Of a DNA stretch of 64,000 nucleotides, positions 41,791 to 52,583 are shown in pieces. Numbering within the stretch: the first letter of the stretch is position 1; every line of letters starts with the position of its first letter. The notes under the pieces are model-generated. The model ran no database searches and was not told the DNA's origin. It was given only the letters and a program-made list of their open reading frames with translations. The DNA comes from Rhabdophis nuchalis (Eukaryota; Chordata; Lepidosauria; Squamata; Natricidae). The DNA is taken from positions 117,926,610 to 117,990,609 of the forward strand of contig CM077647.1 of NCBI GenBank assembly GCA_039707465.1. Reading direction: 5' to 3'. The translations under genes and the position numbers were made by a program.

Positions 41791-42191
41791 CAGTGGTGGG
41801 ATTCAATTTTTTTTTACTACCTGTTCTGTGGGCATGTCTTGGCAGACGTGGCAATGGAAGGATCCCCATTTCTACCCACTCCAGGGCAAGAATACTGTAA
41901 AATCTTCATTTCCAACCAACTCCTGGGAGAAGGATATTCTAAAATCTCCATTTCCACCCCACTCCTGTTGGATGGATACTGTAAAATCCCCATTCCCTCC
42001 TCACTCCACTAACATGCTTTCCAGCTCCGTTCTCCTGTGCAGGGCAACAGAAGAAAACCCAGCCAATAGCTGGGACTCAGGAGGCAGTGAATAGATGGTG
42101 GTAGGGCCAGTCAGAGATAGTATTTGAACTACTCAAAATTTCTGCTACCTGTTTGCTAAAATTGGTCAGAACTGGCTGAATACCACCTCTG
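41791..42191. mobile_element. Small non-autonomous DNA element (TIR CAGTGGTGGGATTCA)
   Basis: Left CAGTGGTGGGATTCA; the right end reverse-complements to CAGAGGTGGTATTCA (13 of 15). The interior has three imperfect ~45-bp tandem units of ACTGTAAAATCCCCATT type. No clear 8-bp duplication, so superfamily is uncertain. Confidence 0.65.
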
Positions 42192-42299
42192 TTTTCAGGC
42201 AACCCTGGGTTTAGTAGAGCTGCCGCCTGGATACATCCTAGTACTAGAGAATGGTTCAATGGGTGACCTAGGAACTTAGCTTACTTCCTGACTGAAGTC

Positions 42300-43575
42300 T
42301 GCAACTACATTGTACACTACGGAACAATGTACCCAGTCGAGCATGCCTGGGCCTATACCATTATATTAAACCTGGAGAGGGATACAGGAGGATGGTTGGT
42401 GTCTCTCCATGATGAGAGGACTCTGGAGCTACAAGACCTAGATGCTTTAATGCATCTGTTGCGAAACAGATTCAAAGACCCCACAATAGCCCGGCGTGCA
42501 GAAACCCGTATCTGATAGAGTACATCCAAGATGTTTGCAATTTGGTGGCTCACCTGAGATTTTGGCCCAAGAGTATACTGGTCTACCAATTCCAAGGAGC
42601 TGTATCAAAACTGCCTGCTTCCCCTTGGGGAAGGGAGGGAAACTTTGAGGAGGGTACCAGTTAGCCACAAACATGGAGCTTCACCTGAAGGAATACCAGG
42701 AGCATGTTCCCCATGAAAATCTTTTTTGCTGAATGCCCGATAGACACCCTACACACCATGGAGGAAGAGGGGGCGTAACCCTTACCAAGGGGGAGTAGTC
42801 CCGCTGAGCCCAAGAGCTTTCCAGTATGGGAAGACCATTGGGCAGAAGACTGCCTTGTGCCCAGCCAGCATTTGCATTGCGAACCTTTGCCCAATCAAAA
42901 CTGAAAAATCACACCCAAAGCCAAAGAGAAAACGCAGGTGGCCCCACAGATCATGGAGTTCTCTCCCTAATCCAATGAAGAGGAGAGAATTCCAACCCAA
43001 GGAAATCCTGGCTTGATCTTCTATGAAAGCAGAAAGCTATTACCGATAAGTGTCACCATCACTTTTATGATGGCCCAGATGGAGATTTTGGTCCCATCCT
43101 CAGGAATAAGAGGGACCGTCATGGCCTTGTTGGACTTGGGGTGCACTCAGAACCTAATTAACCTTCAAACAGTGGAGAAACTAAGATTGAGTTTGATGAA
43201 GGTAAGGCCACCCCCAGTTAGATGGCTCACTTATAGGAAGGGAATCAACAACTTGCCTATTGGAGCCAGCGAGCTTCAGGGCTGGGACCAATGTAGAAAC
43301 TATTTGTTCATTGTGGCTCCTTGGTCCTAGGACTAGCCTAGTTGAAGAAATGGGACTGCTCAGTAGATTGGGAGAGCCACATGTGGAGAATGAGGAAGAA
43401 AGTAGCTAGCCAGATGGAGCCAGAGAAAATGTCAAATGCCAGGCATGAGCTAGAAATTGGGGAAGTGAAAGAGGAGCCAGCGAATATACTGAAAGGAAGC
43501 AAGGAGTTAAACCTACTTGTTCCCTTTGAATATTGTGATCTAGCAGAGGTGTTTGGTAAAAAAGGAATTGGATAT
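42300..43575 (+). mobile_element. Gypsy-type LTR retrotransposon: gag and protease remnants
   Basis: The frame at 42327-42515 resembles a Gypsy gag (DALMHLLRNRFKDPTIARRA, the usual FL.ALRERFGDP.RA block). At 43060-43330 the retropepsin region reads VMALLDLGCTQNLIN, where the normal active-site triplet DSG has become DLG. Next, ANILKGSKEL and VPFEYCDLAEVFGK mark the entry to RT. Several stops. No LTRs were found on either side. Confidence 0.72.
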
Positions 43576-43812
43576 GAGCCAATGTGGCACAGTAGAGTGC
43601 AGTACTACAGGCTACTCCTGCTGACTGCTGCCCACCTGCAATTGGGCAGATCGAATCCCACCAGGCTCAAGGTTGACTCAGCCTTCCATCCTTTTGAGGT
43701 GGGTAAAATGAGGACCCAAATTTTTGGGGACAATATGCTGACTCTGTAAACCACTGAGAGGGCTGTAAAGCACTGTAAAGTGTTTACAGTATATAAGTCT
43801 AAGTGCTAGCTA
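43576..43812 (+). mobile_element. tRNA-derived SINE (squamate type) inside Gypsy
   Basis: A box TGGCACAGTAGAG near 43585 and B box AGATCGAATCC at 43648-43658 give an RNA polymerase III promoter. The body has CAGGCTCAAGGTTGACTCAGC, GGTGGGTAAAATGAGGACCC, CAATATGCTGACTCTGTAAA and a tail TATATAAGTCTAAGTGCTAG. It splits Gypsy RT between its first blocks. Confidence 0.85.
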
Positions 43813-44424
43813 AGGGGAAGGTCTTTATTAAACTGGACTTGAGAAAAGCCTATTACCGAGTAAGGTTTAAAATCGGGATGAGTGGAAACCTACATTCAAC
43901 TTTGGGCCGCAAGGGGTGACAAAGCCCAGCTATATGCAAAACTATATAAAAGCAACTTCCACAAGACCAGTCTAGATTACCTGGGATATCACATCTCCAA
44001 GGATGGGGTGGAGATGGATCCAGCCAAGATAAGAGCAATTGTAAAATTGGAGGCCCCACAAACCAGGAGGCAGTTACAGAGCTTCCTGGGATTCACAAAC
44101 TTTTACCAGCAGTTCATCAGCATATTTCCCAGATAGCCCTGCCCATCACCACCAGACAGGAAGGGGGACTGAAGCCCAAACTGAGTCAGCCATTAAATTG
44201 GTCCATTGAATGCTGGGCGGTCTTTGAAAAGCTAAAGTGGTTCTTTGCTGCTGAGCAGGTCTTAAAGCACCCAAACCCAGATGGGCCTTTTGTGATCCAG
44301 ACGGATGCCAGCAACGTGGCAGTGGCAGTTTTATTACAGAAGGACAGAAAGGAAAAGTTGCAACCATGTGCCTACATGTCTTGCAAGATGTCTGATACTG
44401 AGAGGTGGTGGGCCATCTGCTGGA
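43813..44424 (+). mobile_element. Gypsy-type RT and RNase H (decayed)
   Basis: FIKLDLRKAYYRVRFKIG follows the SINE, then SLDYLGYHISKDGVEMDPAK and LQSFLGFTNFYQQFI (RT connection region), and HPNPDGPFVIQTDASNVAVA (RNase H Asp) with CAYMSCKMSDTER. The YxDD block is missing between 43900 and 43960. It breaks at 44424 where an L2 is inserted. Confidence 0.8.
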
Positions 44425-45825
44425 AAAGATGGGTCTTTAATTGTTGACGGAAGGAGCGGAGGTCCGTAGTAGATCTAAGCTCGGGGGGTAGGTCATTCCA
44501 GAGGGTTGGGCCCGCCACAGAGAAGGACCTTCCCCTGGGAGCCGCCTGTTGGCATTGCCAGGAGGACGGCACCTGGAGAAGTCCCTCTCTGTGTGAGCAA
44601 ATCGGTCAAAGGGATGTGTGGGGTAGGATACAATCACGCAGATAGCTAGGACCCGTGCCATGGAGCGCTTTAAAGATGGTAATCAACACCTTGAAGTGCA
44701 CCCGAAAGGCCACAGGTAGCCAGTGCAGCTCGCGCAGGAGCGGTGTTACGTGGGAGTACCTGGAGGTACCCATAATTACCCACGCGGCCGTATTCTGGAC
44801 TAGCTGTAATCGGCGGGTGCACCTCAAGGGGAGCCCCATGTAGAGAGCGTTACAGTAGTCTAGTCGGGAAGTCACGAGCGCATGAGTGACTGTGCGAAGG
44901 GCGTCCCGGTCCAATAAGGGCCGCAACTGGCGTACCAGGCGAACCTGGCAGAATGTCCCCTTGGCCACGGCCGTCATATGATCTTCCATAGACATCTAGG
45001 AGGACGCCTAAGTTGCGTGCCTGATCCACGGGGGCTAGAAGTTCACCCCTTATGGCCAGTGATGGGATCAACTGGTTGTACTGGGGCGCCGGAAACCACA
45101 GCCACTCGGTCTTGGATGGGTTGAGTCTGAGTCTGTTCCTTCCCATCCAGCTCCGCACGGCTTCCAAACATCGGGACATCACTTCAACAGCATCATTGGA
45201 GTGGTTTGGGGTAGATATGTACAACTGAGTATCATCAGCATACAGATGGTACTCCACCCCAAAGCCACGGATGATCTCACCCAGCGGTTTCATATATATG
45301 TTGAACAGGAGTGGTGAGAGGACCGACCCCTGAGGAACCCCTCATGAGGGGTCTCGAGGTCGACCTCTGCCCCCCTGCCAATACAAATTGCGATCGATCG
45401 GAGAGGTAGGAGGAGAACCACTGTAAAACGGTGCCTCTCACCCCCAACCCCTCCAGTCGATGCAATAAGATACTATGGTCGATGGTATCGAAAGCCGCCG
45501 AGAGGTCTAATAGGACCAGGATGGAGGAACAACCCCCCATCTTTGGCCCTCCAGAGATCATCTACCAACGCGACCAATGCCGTCTCAGTGCTGTGACCGG
45601 GCCGGAAGCCGGACTGGCGCGGGTCTAGATAGTCAATTTCCTCCAGGTGACGGGGAAACTGTTGTGCCACCACACTCTCTACAGCCTTCACCAGAAAGCG
45701 AAGGTTGGAGACAGGACAATAATTGACTAATAATCCTCGGTCCAGGGAAGGCTTCTTGAGGAGGGGCCTCACCACCGCCTCTTTCAAGACAGCGGGCAAG
45801 AACCCCTCACTCAAAGAAGCATTTA
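44425..45825 (-). mobile_element. L2-type LINE fragment inserted in Gypsy RNase H
   Basis: Minus-strand [22 protein letters not shown] at the start, [52 protein letters not shown] (catalytic YADD near 45240), [23 protein letters not shown], ending LRSFRQQLKTHLF. Two frame breaks near 45000 and 45290, plus an internal stop. It ends inside the last coding block, with no 3' UTR or tail, which is atypical for target-primed insertion. Confidence 0.88.
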
Positions 45826-46390
45826 CTACTACTATCTTAGAGGGCAGTAAGATTCCATTCGAAGTGTGGATAGACCACAAGAACCTGGAGGCATTAAAGA
45901 TCCTAAGGAAACTCAACTCCTAAGCAGGTCCAATAGGCTCAGTATTCTCTGCCAACATGAGTGGAGAAAGTCAGATCCACATCAGAAACCCAGCTGCCCA
46001 GGCCCAGCAGAGATCCCGGCGGAACTTGGATGGCTAAAGCACCAAAGCGAATCGAATTTCCCTGCTCACAGGGGCCACCTTTTGCCTGCTGGGAATGGGC
46101 GTGCTTTTACCACTTCTACTTGTCCTTTGTAGTTGGCCATTTCACCTTTTTTGGGATGGGCAGGCCTGGTTCTCCGGGCAACAATGGTAGTGGCCTAATG
46201 GACCTGTATGAGTTGCTGGTGGCCTCAGTGGTGCTAAAATGTGTTGGATGCATGAGCGGAACATTCTCCACCTGCTGCCAAGGGCAAGACCTGCAAGAGG
46301 GCCAAGGAAATGTTTCCAGGAGAGTTGCACAGGCCAGATCTGACCACTTCATGGACCAGATTGACAGTCTTGACCTATGTGATTCAAGGT
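45826..46390 (+). mobile_element. Gypsy-type RNase H end and integrase remnant
   Basis: Resumes with [20 protein letters not shown] (the classic Gypsy RNase H block WTDHKNLE with one substitution). Decayed sequence follows, with TCKRAKEMFPG-like and WWPQ-like pieces suggestive of integrase. Nothing certain beyond 46390. Confidence 0.6.
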
Positions 46391-47029
46391 GGTAAGAATA
46401 GACAGGATAGAATTTTATAGTGACTGACATAATCATTTTATTAGAATTTTTCATAAACCTCTGTCTGCAACCCAGAGCTTAGCAAAATTTTGGAAAACAA
46501 CCCATAGAATGTGGTTGTATTATTGTTGACTCTACAATGTAGAGAGAAAACTCATAGCAAAAGAGAAACACTCACCTAGGCACTGCTGCTGAAGAGAATA
46601 ATTAAGGTCTCAAAACAATTGTGTTCTACAATTTTGAAACATGTTTTCTGAAAATTCCATCGCTTTGCTCTTATTTTTGTTTTGATATCAATGTACAGAC
46701 AAGGACACCTTTGAACACAGGCTGCAAGGGAAATAGAGTGAGTCAGTTAACACTATGGTGTTCTAAATCTATGCTAAATACTTGAAATTCATTTACTGCA
46801 AATTACCCAGACATTTTGTTATTTCCTCATATGCTCTTAATGCTGACCACACAAATTGAGATTCTCTTATCATGGCAGGAAAGCATTATATACATGTTGG
46901 AGCACTTTTTTTCCCAAATGTGCTGAAATAGAAGACTTGGGAAGCATCCAATAGAGAACATAGATTTGCCTTGCAGAAACACTAGGTAGAGAGAGAGAAA
47001 GGGAGAGGGAGCGAGGGAGAGAAAGAAAC
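46391..47029. other. No gene seen
   Basis: AT-rich sequence with stops in all frames and a (GA)n run at about 46985-47029 at its right border. Confidence 0.6.
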
Positions 47030-47331
47030 ACCGGATTGGAAGTGGCCTTGGAGGTGTTCTGTAGAACACCCTGCTCATGTCAGTAGATGTTATAACACTT
47101 GGACAAATGGCTATCCAAGTTCTTCTTGAAAATCTCCAATGGGAGCACCCACAACTTTGGGAGGTAATGTATTTCACTGGTTAATTGTTCTCACTTTCAA
47201 GGATCTTCTCCTTAGTTCTAGTTTGGATCTCTGATAATCTCCCATCCATTCTTTCCTGCCCTGCCCTCAAGTGCTTTGGTAAATGTTGAATCTCTCTTCT
47301 CTTTGGTAGCCCCTCAAATATTGGAAGACTG
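47030..47331 (-). mobile_element. CR1 LINE, 3' part, piece 1
   Basis: Antisense CR1: GGACAAATGGCTATCCAAGT, CTCCAATGGGAGCACCCACA, CACTGGTTAATTGTTCTCAC and GCCCCTCAAATATTGGAAGAC, in the order known from amniote CR1 elements. The last 12 bases, TATTGGAAGACT (47320-47331), are duplicated at 49399-49410 by an L1 insertion. Confidence 0.85.
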
Positions 47332-49398
47332 GAGACCGTTTCCGCCTTCCGGAGGCGACAGACGAGTTTTTTTACTCGTCCGCCACTCATTTTCTCTTGT
47401 GGCCCTCTCAGGGGCACGGGGCTCTTATAGGGAGCCCCAACCATAAGAGCAGCTTGCGGTGAAACCCCCACCCCGATGGCGGTCAGGGGGGTCGTTCCCG
47501 CTTCGCTCCAGGAACCGGAGAATGGAATGCGGGGGGAGGGGATATCCCTCTCGCCGAAGGATCGTTGGAACCGCAGAAATGAAAGTAACGGGCTGAAAAG
47601 CCGGAGCTGGGGGAAGCACCGAGGCTCCACTGTAACAGAGTGATTGTGAATTGATTTATGGACTTTTGATGCTTTCAACTTCTTAAAACAGAAGAATAAA
47701 GGGGGGGAGTGTGTAAAAGCCTCCCCCTCGGAACAAGCGGCGTTGTAAAATGCTCTCCGGGTGCGGGGAGGGAGAGAAAGTAACATCTGGGTAGTTAACA
47801 ATGGAAAGTGAAAGTTTTTACTAAATGTGGATTCATGGTTGAAACTTTGTACCTGAATCTTGCCACAGAAGAAATGGACTTTCATTAACTCTTCACAAAC
47901 GCCAGAGGCGGAAAAATGGTGCTCCTTTGTTCTCAGCAAGAAATCTTCCTGCCTGATTTTTAAACGTTCCTTCACTTTTACAGCACTGCAAAAATTATAT
48001 ACATGACAGCTCAGTGACTCTCGGGATAACTCCCATTGTGTGCCTTCTTTCTTCATTGGATTTAACTGTTGAACCTTCTATCTCTGGATTTTATGGAAAC
48101 TACATTTTGAAATTAGAAAAGACTTTTCTTCAATCTCATGGACTGCCCGCTCTTCAGACGCCATCTTAATCACAGGAATATAAAAAAGTTTACTATGGCT
48201 TCAAAAAAGACTTCACATGGAAAATTTTCTTTTGTTCCAGCCTTATTAAGAGCCAGCCCGGGTTTACAACAGCCTAAGATTAGCACAATTTTGCCAAAAG
48301 ATGCTCCAGGAGAGACTCCTCAATTATCGACAATAGATATAACTTTACAAGATATAATGGAAGAAATAAAGAAAATTCGGAAAGATATGAGAAGTTCAAA
48401 AATGGAATCCCCAGAGATACAGAGAACTTTCATGGAAAATAAACAAAAAATTGATGGTTTGGAGGGGGGGGGCGGTTGAGATGGGAGAGGAGATAAGAGA
48501 TTTAAAAAAAGAAATAGAAAAACCTGCTGGCTATATGGCTAGAATGGATTTTGAAAGAATGTTTTATTTCTTAAGGTTTCAAAATGTTCCTGAATTAACT
48601 TCAGAAAATTTAAAAGATTTAATGACTACAATTTTAGCAGATTATACTAATAAAGAGGAAAGAATATATTAAGGGGGGACATTGATCTGATTTGCAGAAT
48701 TGATTCAGCATATGCCAGAATAAATGACTTGCCCAGAGAGATATATATTAAATTTGCAAGAAGGTCAACAAGGGATGAGATCCTGAGAGCACAGAGAGAT
48801 GGAGCCTTGATATATATGCAGCATGAAATTACCATTTTGACACAACCCCCCCAAAAAGATTAAAAAGATTAGGAGGAACTATGCCTCCTTATCCAAAAAA
48901 TTATATAAAAAGGGGGTGTGGCTTAGATGGTTAATGCCTGAAGGAATGTTGGTGTTCTGGGGGCGAGGTATAGTTAGAATTAAAACAATTGAAGAGGCGG
49001 AAGCCTTTTAAATATATATATATATTCCTCAATCCTAGAAGACGAAAATGAGGGAACGGGAGGGGCCATGACTCCGCCCACTGGCGGAAAGGAAGAAGAT
49101 AAAATAGCTAGAAGACTCAGATCGCAAAAATGGGTTTTTTTTACATAATGCAATCCTCATACGGATGTCAATAGTAACAAAGGATTGAATGCATAAATGT
49201 ATGATTTATGATATGATATATATGTATTTTCTTATACCTTATATTGGAAAAAATTTACTTTTTGTATGGAACCTCGGAGGCGACCACCACCTCCGACATG
49301 GAAGCTCTAAAATATTTTTTCTGTATCCTATATACCTTTTTCCCTGTTAAAAAATTTGTAAAAACCAATAAAAATTGTTACCCCCCCCAAAAAAAAAG
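47332..49398 (+). mobile_element. Full-length ORF1-only L1 ('half-L1'), copy 1
   Basis: Perfect 12-bp target duplication TATTGGAAGACT on both sides. Starts GGAGACCGTTTCC, GC-rich leader to 48194, ORF1 48195 to about 49120, then a 3' UTR of about 270 bp ending CCAATAAAAATTGTTACC and a short A tail (49389-49397). Length 2067 bp, about the same as copy 2 without its insert (roughly 2130 bp). ORF2 is absent in both at the same place, so this is a propagating deletion form rather than a random truncation (inference). Confidence 0.88.
48195..49120 (+). pseudogene. L1 ORF1 protein (frameshifted)
   Basis: ATG at 48195 (MASKKTSHGK). The coiled-coil part holds ITLQDIMEEIKKIRKDMRSS. A G-run at about 48463-48476 shifts the frame. 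The RRM then reads FERMFYFLRFQNVPEL up to a stop at 48672, and the C-terminal domain continues in other frames (YASLSKKLYKKGVWLRWLMP, GMLVFW) to KIARRLRSQK near 49120. It aligns block by block with the ORF1 at 28315-29490. It does not encode a working protein now. Confidence 0.82.
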
Positions 49399-49621
49399 TA
49401 TTGGAAGACTGCTCTTATATCGCTCCTAGTCCCTGTCTTTGTTAGAGTAGATGTACTTAGCTCCCCCAATTGTTCATCATATGGTTTAGCCTCCAGTTCC
49501 TTTATCATCTTTGTTGCTCTTCTCTGCATTCTTTCTAGCGTCTCAAAATCTTTTTTTCTATCATGGTGACAGAAGTGGACATAGTATTCTCAGTTGGTCT
49601 CACCAGTGCAATATACTAACA
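49399..49621 (-). mobile_element. CR1 LINE, 3' part, piece 2
   Basis: Continues CR1 antisense after the L1: ATTGTTCATCATATGGTTTA, CTTTGTTGCTCTTCTCTGCA and CAGTTGGTCTCACCAGTGCA. The last eight bases, TACTAACA (49614-49621), are the hAT target duplicate. Confidence 0.85.
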
Positions 49622-50184
49622 CAGTGATGGCGAACCTTTTTTGCCTTGGGTGCCAAAAACAGGAGCATGCGTGCTATGGCAAGTACTCGGGTGCCCACCT
49701 CATAATTTAATCCCACCCACCCAAAGCTATGCCCCCTACACATGCATACGTGACCTTGAGAGGGTTGAAACCAGGACAGGCCTTTCAAGGTAAGTCAGAT
49801 CTCTCTTTAGATTGTTCTAAGACCGAGGTTCCAAGAAGGAGAGCTAGGTGTTTTGGGGGAGGACCACCACCTTGGAAGCCTTGAGCCCCTCTGCTTCTTG
49901 GGGGAAATAATTAAGATGTCTTGGAGGTGGCCCCAATTAGGCCTATCAGCCTGCAAGAGGCCAGCTGAATAAGGTGGCTATTTATATCAGAAACTCACAA
50001 GTTTCCAATACTGAGGAGGGAGAAGCTGTAGTTCCAAGAGGGCTGCATGCAGCCCCCAGCAAAAAGAAAAAGGAAACAAAAACCCAGGGCAAGATCTCTT
50101 ATAAAAAGCAGGATCCCAGCTTTCCAATGAAGCCTCCCAAGAGTTCTAAAGTGAAACCTGTGAAATTGATGAAAACGAATGGAA

Positions 50185-50215
<31 letters not shown>

Positions 50216-51669
50216 TTTATCTTTCAGTTTTAGCCAGCCCCCAGCAAAAAGAAAAAGAAAAAACCCAGGGCAAAATCACTTATAAAAAGCAGGATCCCAG
50301 CCAGCTCCATTCTACAAAAAACACCCTAAATTTGGCTCTTTCCAAGGGAGCTTCCCAAGAGTTCTAAAGTGAAACCTGGGGAATTGACTCCAGTCAAAAC
50401 AAATGGAAACAATGCTTCTCTCCCCCCCCCCCTTGCAAGCAGGAGAAAAAAAGGGGGGGGGGGAAGGAGGGAGAGCTCAAACGAGTTAGCAAAAGGCAAA
50501 ATCCCACCTACCTGTAGAAACACTCAGGAACGCTTGGAGAGAACATTGCAGCCACAAATATCACACACAGACACACACCCTTGCTGCCTATATCTTTTAG
50601 TTCCAAAGCTTCCTAAGCGTTCTAAAGTGAAACCTGGGAAATTGATTCCAGATCAAAACGAATGGAAACAATGAATCTCAAGAGTTAGCAAATGGCAAAA
50701 TCCCACCTACCTCTAACAATAACCGGGAATGTTTGAAGAAAACATCGCAGCCACAAAATTAACCCCCCCCCCCCCACACACACACAAACAGGCATGCACT
50801 TGCATTTATCTTTCAGTTGTAGCCAGCCTAGCTAATCTTTTTTCTCTCATGCTCTTTTTAATTTCTAAAGTTTTTTTTTTAACTGACAATTTAGAGAACA
50901 ACCGGATAGCCATCTACCTTAGCCAAGCTTGTTTATAACCAGATCAACCATTTGCCGTGTCTGGATCCAAGGGACTTCAAAAGGCAGCTAACTTATGATT
51001 TGCTTATTGATCCAAAGGAGTATGTGTGTGTGTGGGGGGGGGGGGGAACAAACCTAACAGAGCAAACCGAAAGGAATAGGGAAGATCCGAAATAGGAGAA
51101 GAGATCAGCTGAAAAGCAAAAGTGTCTCAGAAGAGGAGAGGCTTCACAGAAAGCCCCATGTGGAGCTCCGTGTGTTTCAAAGAGGTGGGAAAAACGGGGT
51201 TTTCTTGTTTGCTATTCCGGCAGCATAGGAAAAGAGGCACTCCCCCCCCCCCCCACATCCCTCGGGCCGAAGTATTAGGCTTCTGGAGGGAATGGGTGGC
51301 TGGTGTGTGTGTGTGTGTGTGCGCACGCGCGCTTATCTTTTGAAAGGGGAACATTTGGCGTCTGGAAAAGCAGAAAGGCTAAGGGAACCGGAGGATGGGG
51401 GCTCCTCCAGCTCAGCCCTTGCCAAGCTGGAGCTCTCAGCAGCAACTTACTTCTCCAAGAGGGCCATAGCTGTGCTGGGATGATGCGCAACTTCCGTTTT
51501 GTGCTCCGGAGGCTTCTTGAGGCTGAAAAACCGGCCAAAATGAAGGCTAAAATCAGCTGGCCTGCGTGCACATGTGCGCTGCAGCTAATATGGCAGTTTG
51601 CCTCGCGTGCCCCAAGAAATGTCTCTGCGTGCCACCTGTGGCATGCGTGCCATAGGTTCGCCATCACTG
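49622..51669. mobile_element. Large non-autonomous hAT element in CR1
   Basis: Perfect 15-bp TIRs (CAGTGATGGCGAACC at the left, reverse complement at 51655-51669) and a perfect 8-bp duplication TACTAACA (49614-49621, 51670-51677). 2048 bp, with no transposase. The interior consists of three to four degenerate ~170-bp modules (CCTCCCAAGAGTTCTAAAGT, GTGAAACCTGTGAAATTGA, (CA)n, CTTGCATTTATCTTTCAG, AGCCAGCC). (CA)n lies at 50187-50210 and (TG)n near 51305-51322. Fragments of the family occur at 19883 and 21640. Confidence 0.92.
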
Positions 51670-51878
51670 TACTAACATTTCATGTGACCTTCAAACTATC
51701 CCTCTGTTGATGCAACCTAGAACTGCATTAGGTTTTTTGGCAGCTGCGGCACACTGCTGGCTCACACAACTGATAGCATACTAGGATACTTACATGTCTC
51801 TCACAATTGCTAGCAGGGTACCACTTATTCTATATCTCTGCATTTGGATTTTCTTCCCAACTGTAGCTCATTACTGTT
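51670..51878 (-). mobile_element. CR1 LINE, 3' part, piece 3
   Basis: CR1 antisense resumes: CTGTTGATGCAACCTAGAAC, TGGCAGCTGCGGCACACTGC and TGCATTTGGATTTTCTTCCC. Interrupted at 51879 by the DIRS element. Confidence 0.8.
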
Positions 51879-51882
51879 CTCA

Positions 51883-52007
51883 ATAAGGGGAAGATAGCAT
51901 CCACAAATGGGTTAACACGGTGCATACTCTGATTGGACTGAGTCTGCATGCATATTAATTAACTTGTCTATAAAAACCCTGCCTAGAGAGCTCTATTCAG
52001 CTTTTTC
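51883..52007. repeat. DIRS left inverted terminal repeat
   Basis: ATAAGGGGAAGATAGCATCC through GAGAGCTCTATTCAGCTTTT. It is inverted at 58444-58572 with few mismatches. It contains TATAAAAACC near 51970, a possible TATA box for the element. Confidence 0.9.
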
Positions 52008-52583
52008 CGACTCAGTCCACTCTGGGACGATCGGTTAATCTAACCAAATTGACTGTATGAGCTATATTCGCGTTTATCCTGATTCGTTAGTAATTGTGAG
52101 TATCTATTACGGATTCGAGTTACGCTGCCTATTATCACTGCCTTTGGCGCTTATACTGGCTCCTGGCTTACCTCACAGCCTACTATAGCCACTGATTCAT
52201 CGCGCCAGGTGCGATCTGACTTCGAGTCAGACGTGCCATTAACAGCTGCCCTCCGGCCCGACAGTGATTGCGTTAGCGGCAGCGGCTCGCTAGCCGGCCA
52301 GCAAAGGCTTCCGCAGCCCGAAAAACATCGAAAAAGAACTTTTTAAGTCAAGGCTTCCTTCCCGCGCCGCCGTGCAAGCGGCAACTACATCTGGGGCAGC
52401 CTCAGCCTGACAGAGGGCTCCGGCCTCGTGGACGATCTGAACACCTCCGATTTAAGCGCGCACATAGTGGAGCCGGCTTCGCGCTGTCCTCTGCGATCAG
52501 TTTTGGCGCAAAAACTCTTGCCGGCTGCTGAGGAGAAAGGAGGCGGAGCTTGTTCACGGCGGCCATTTTCTAGCTCCAGTTTC

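Noticed and set aside
47181..48056. 291-codon minus-strand ORF
   Set aside because: It runs antisense across the end of a CR1 and the leader of an L1; no domain, and it crosses a target-duplication junction.
49974..50674. Lys/Pro/His-rich ORFs around (CA)n
   Set aside because: They follow the repeat modules of the hAT; the peptide similarity between them reflects tandem DNA modules.
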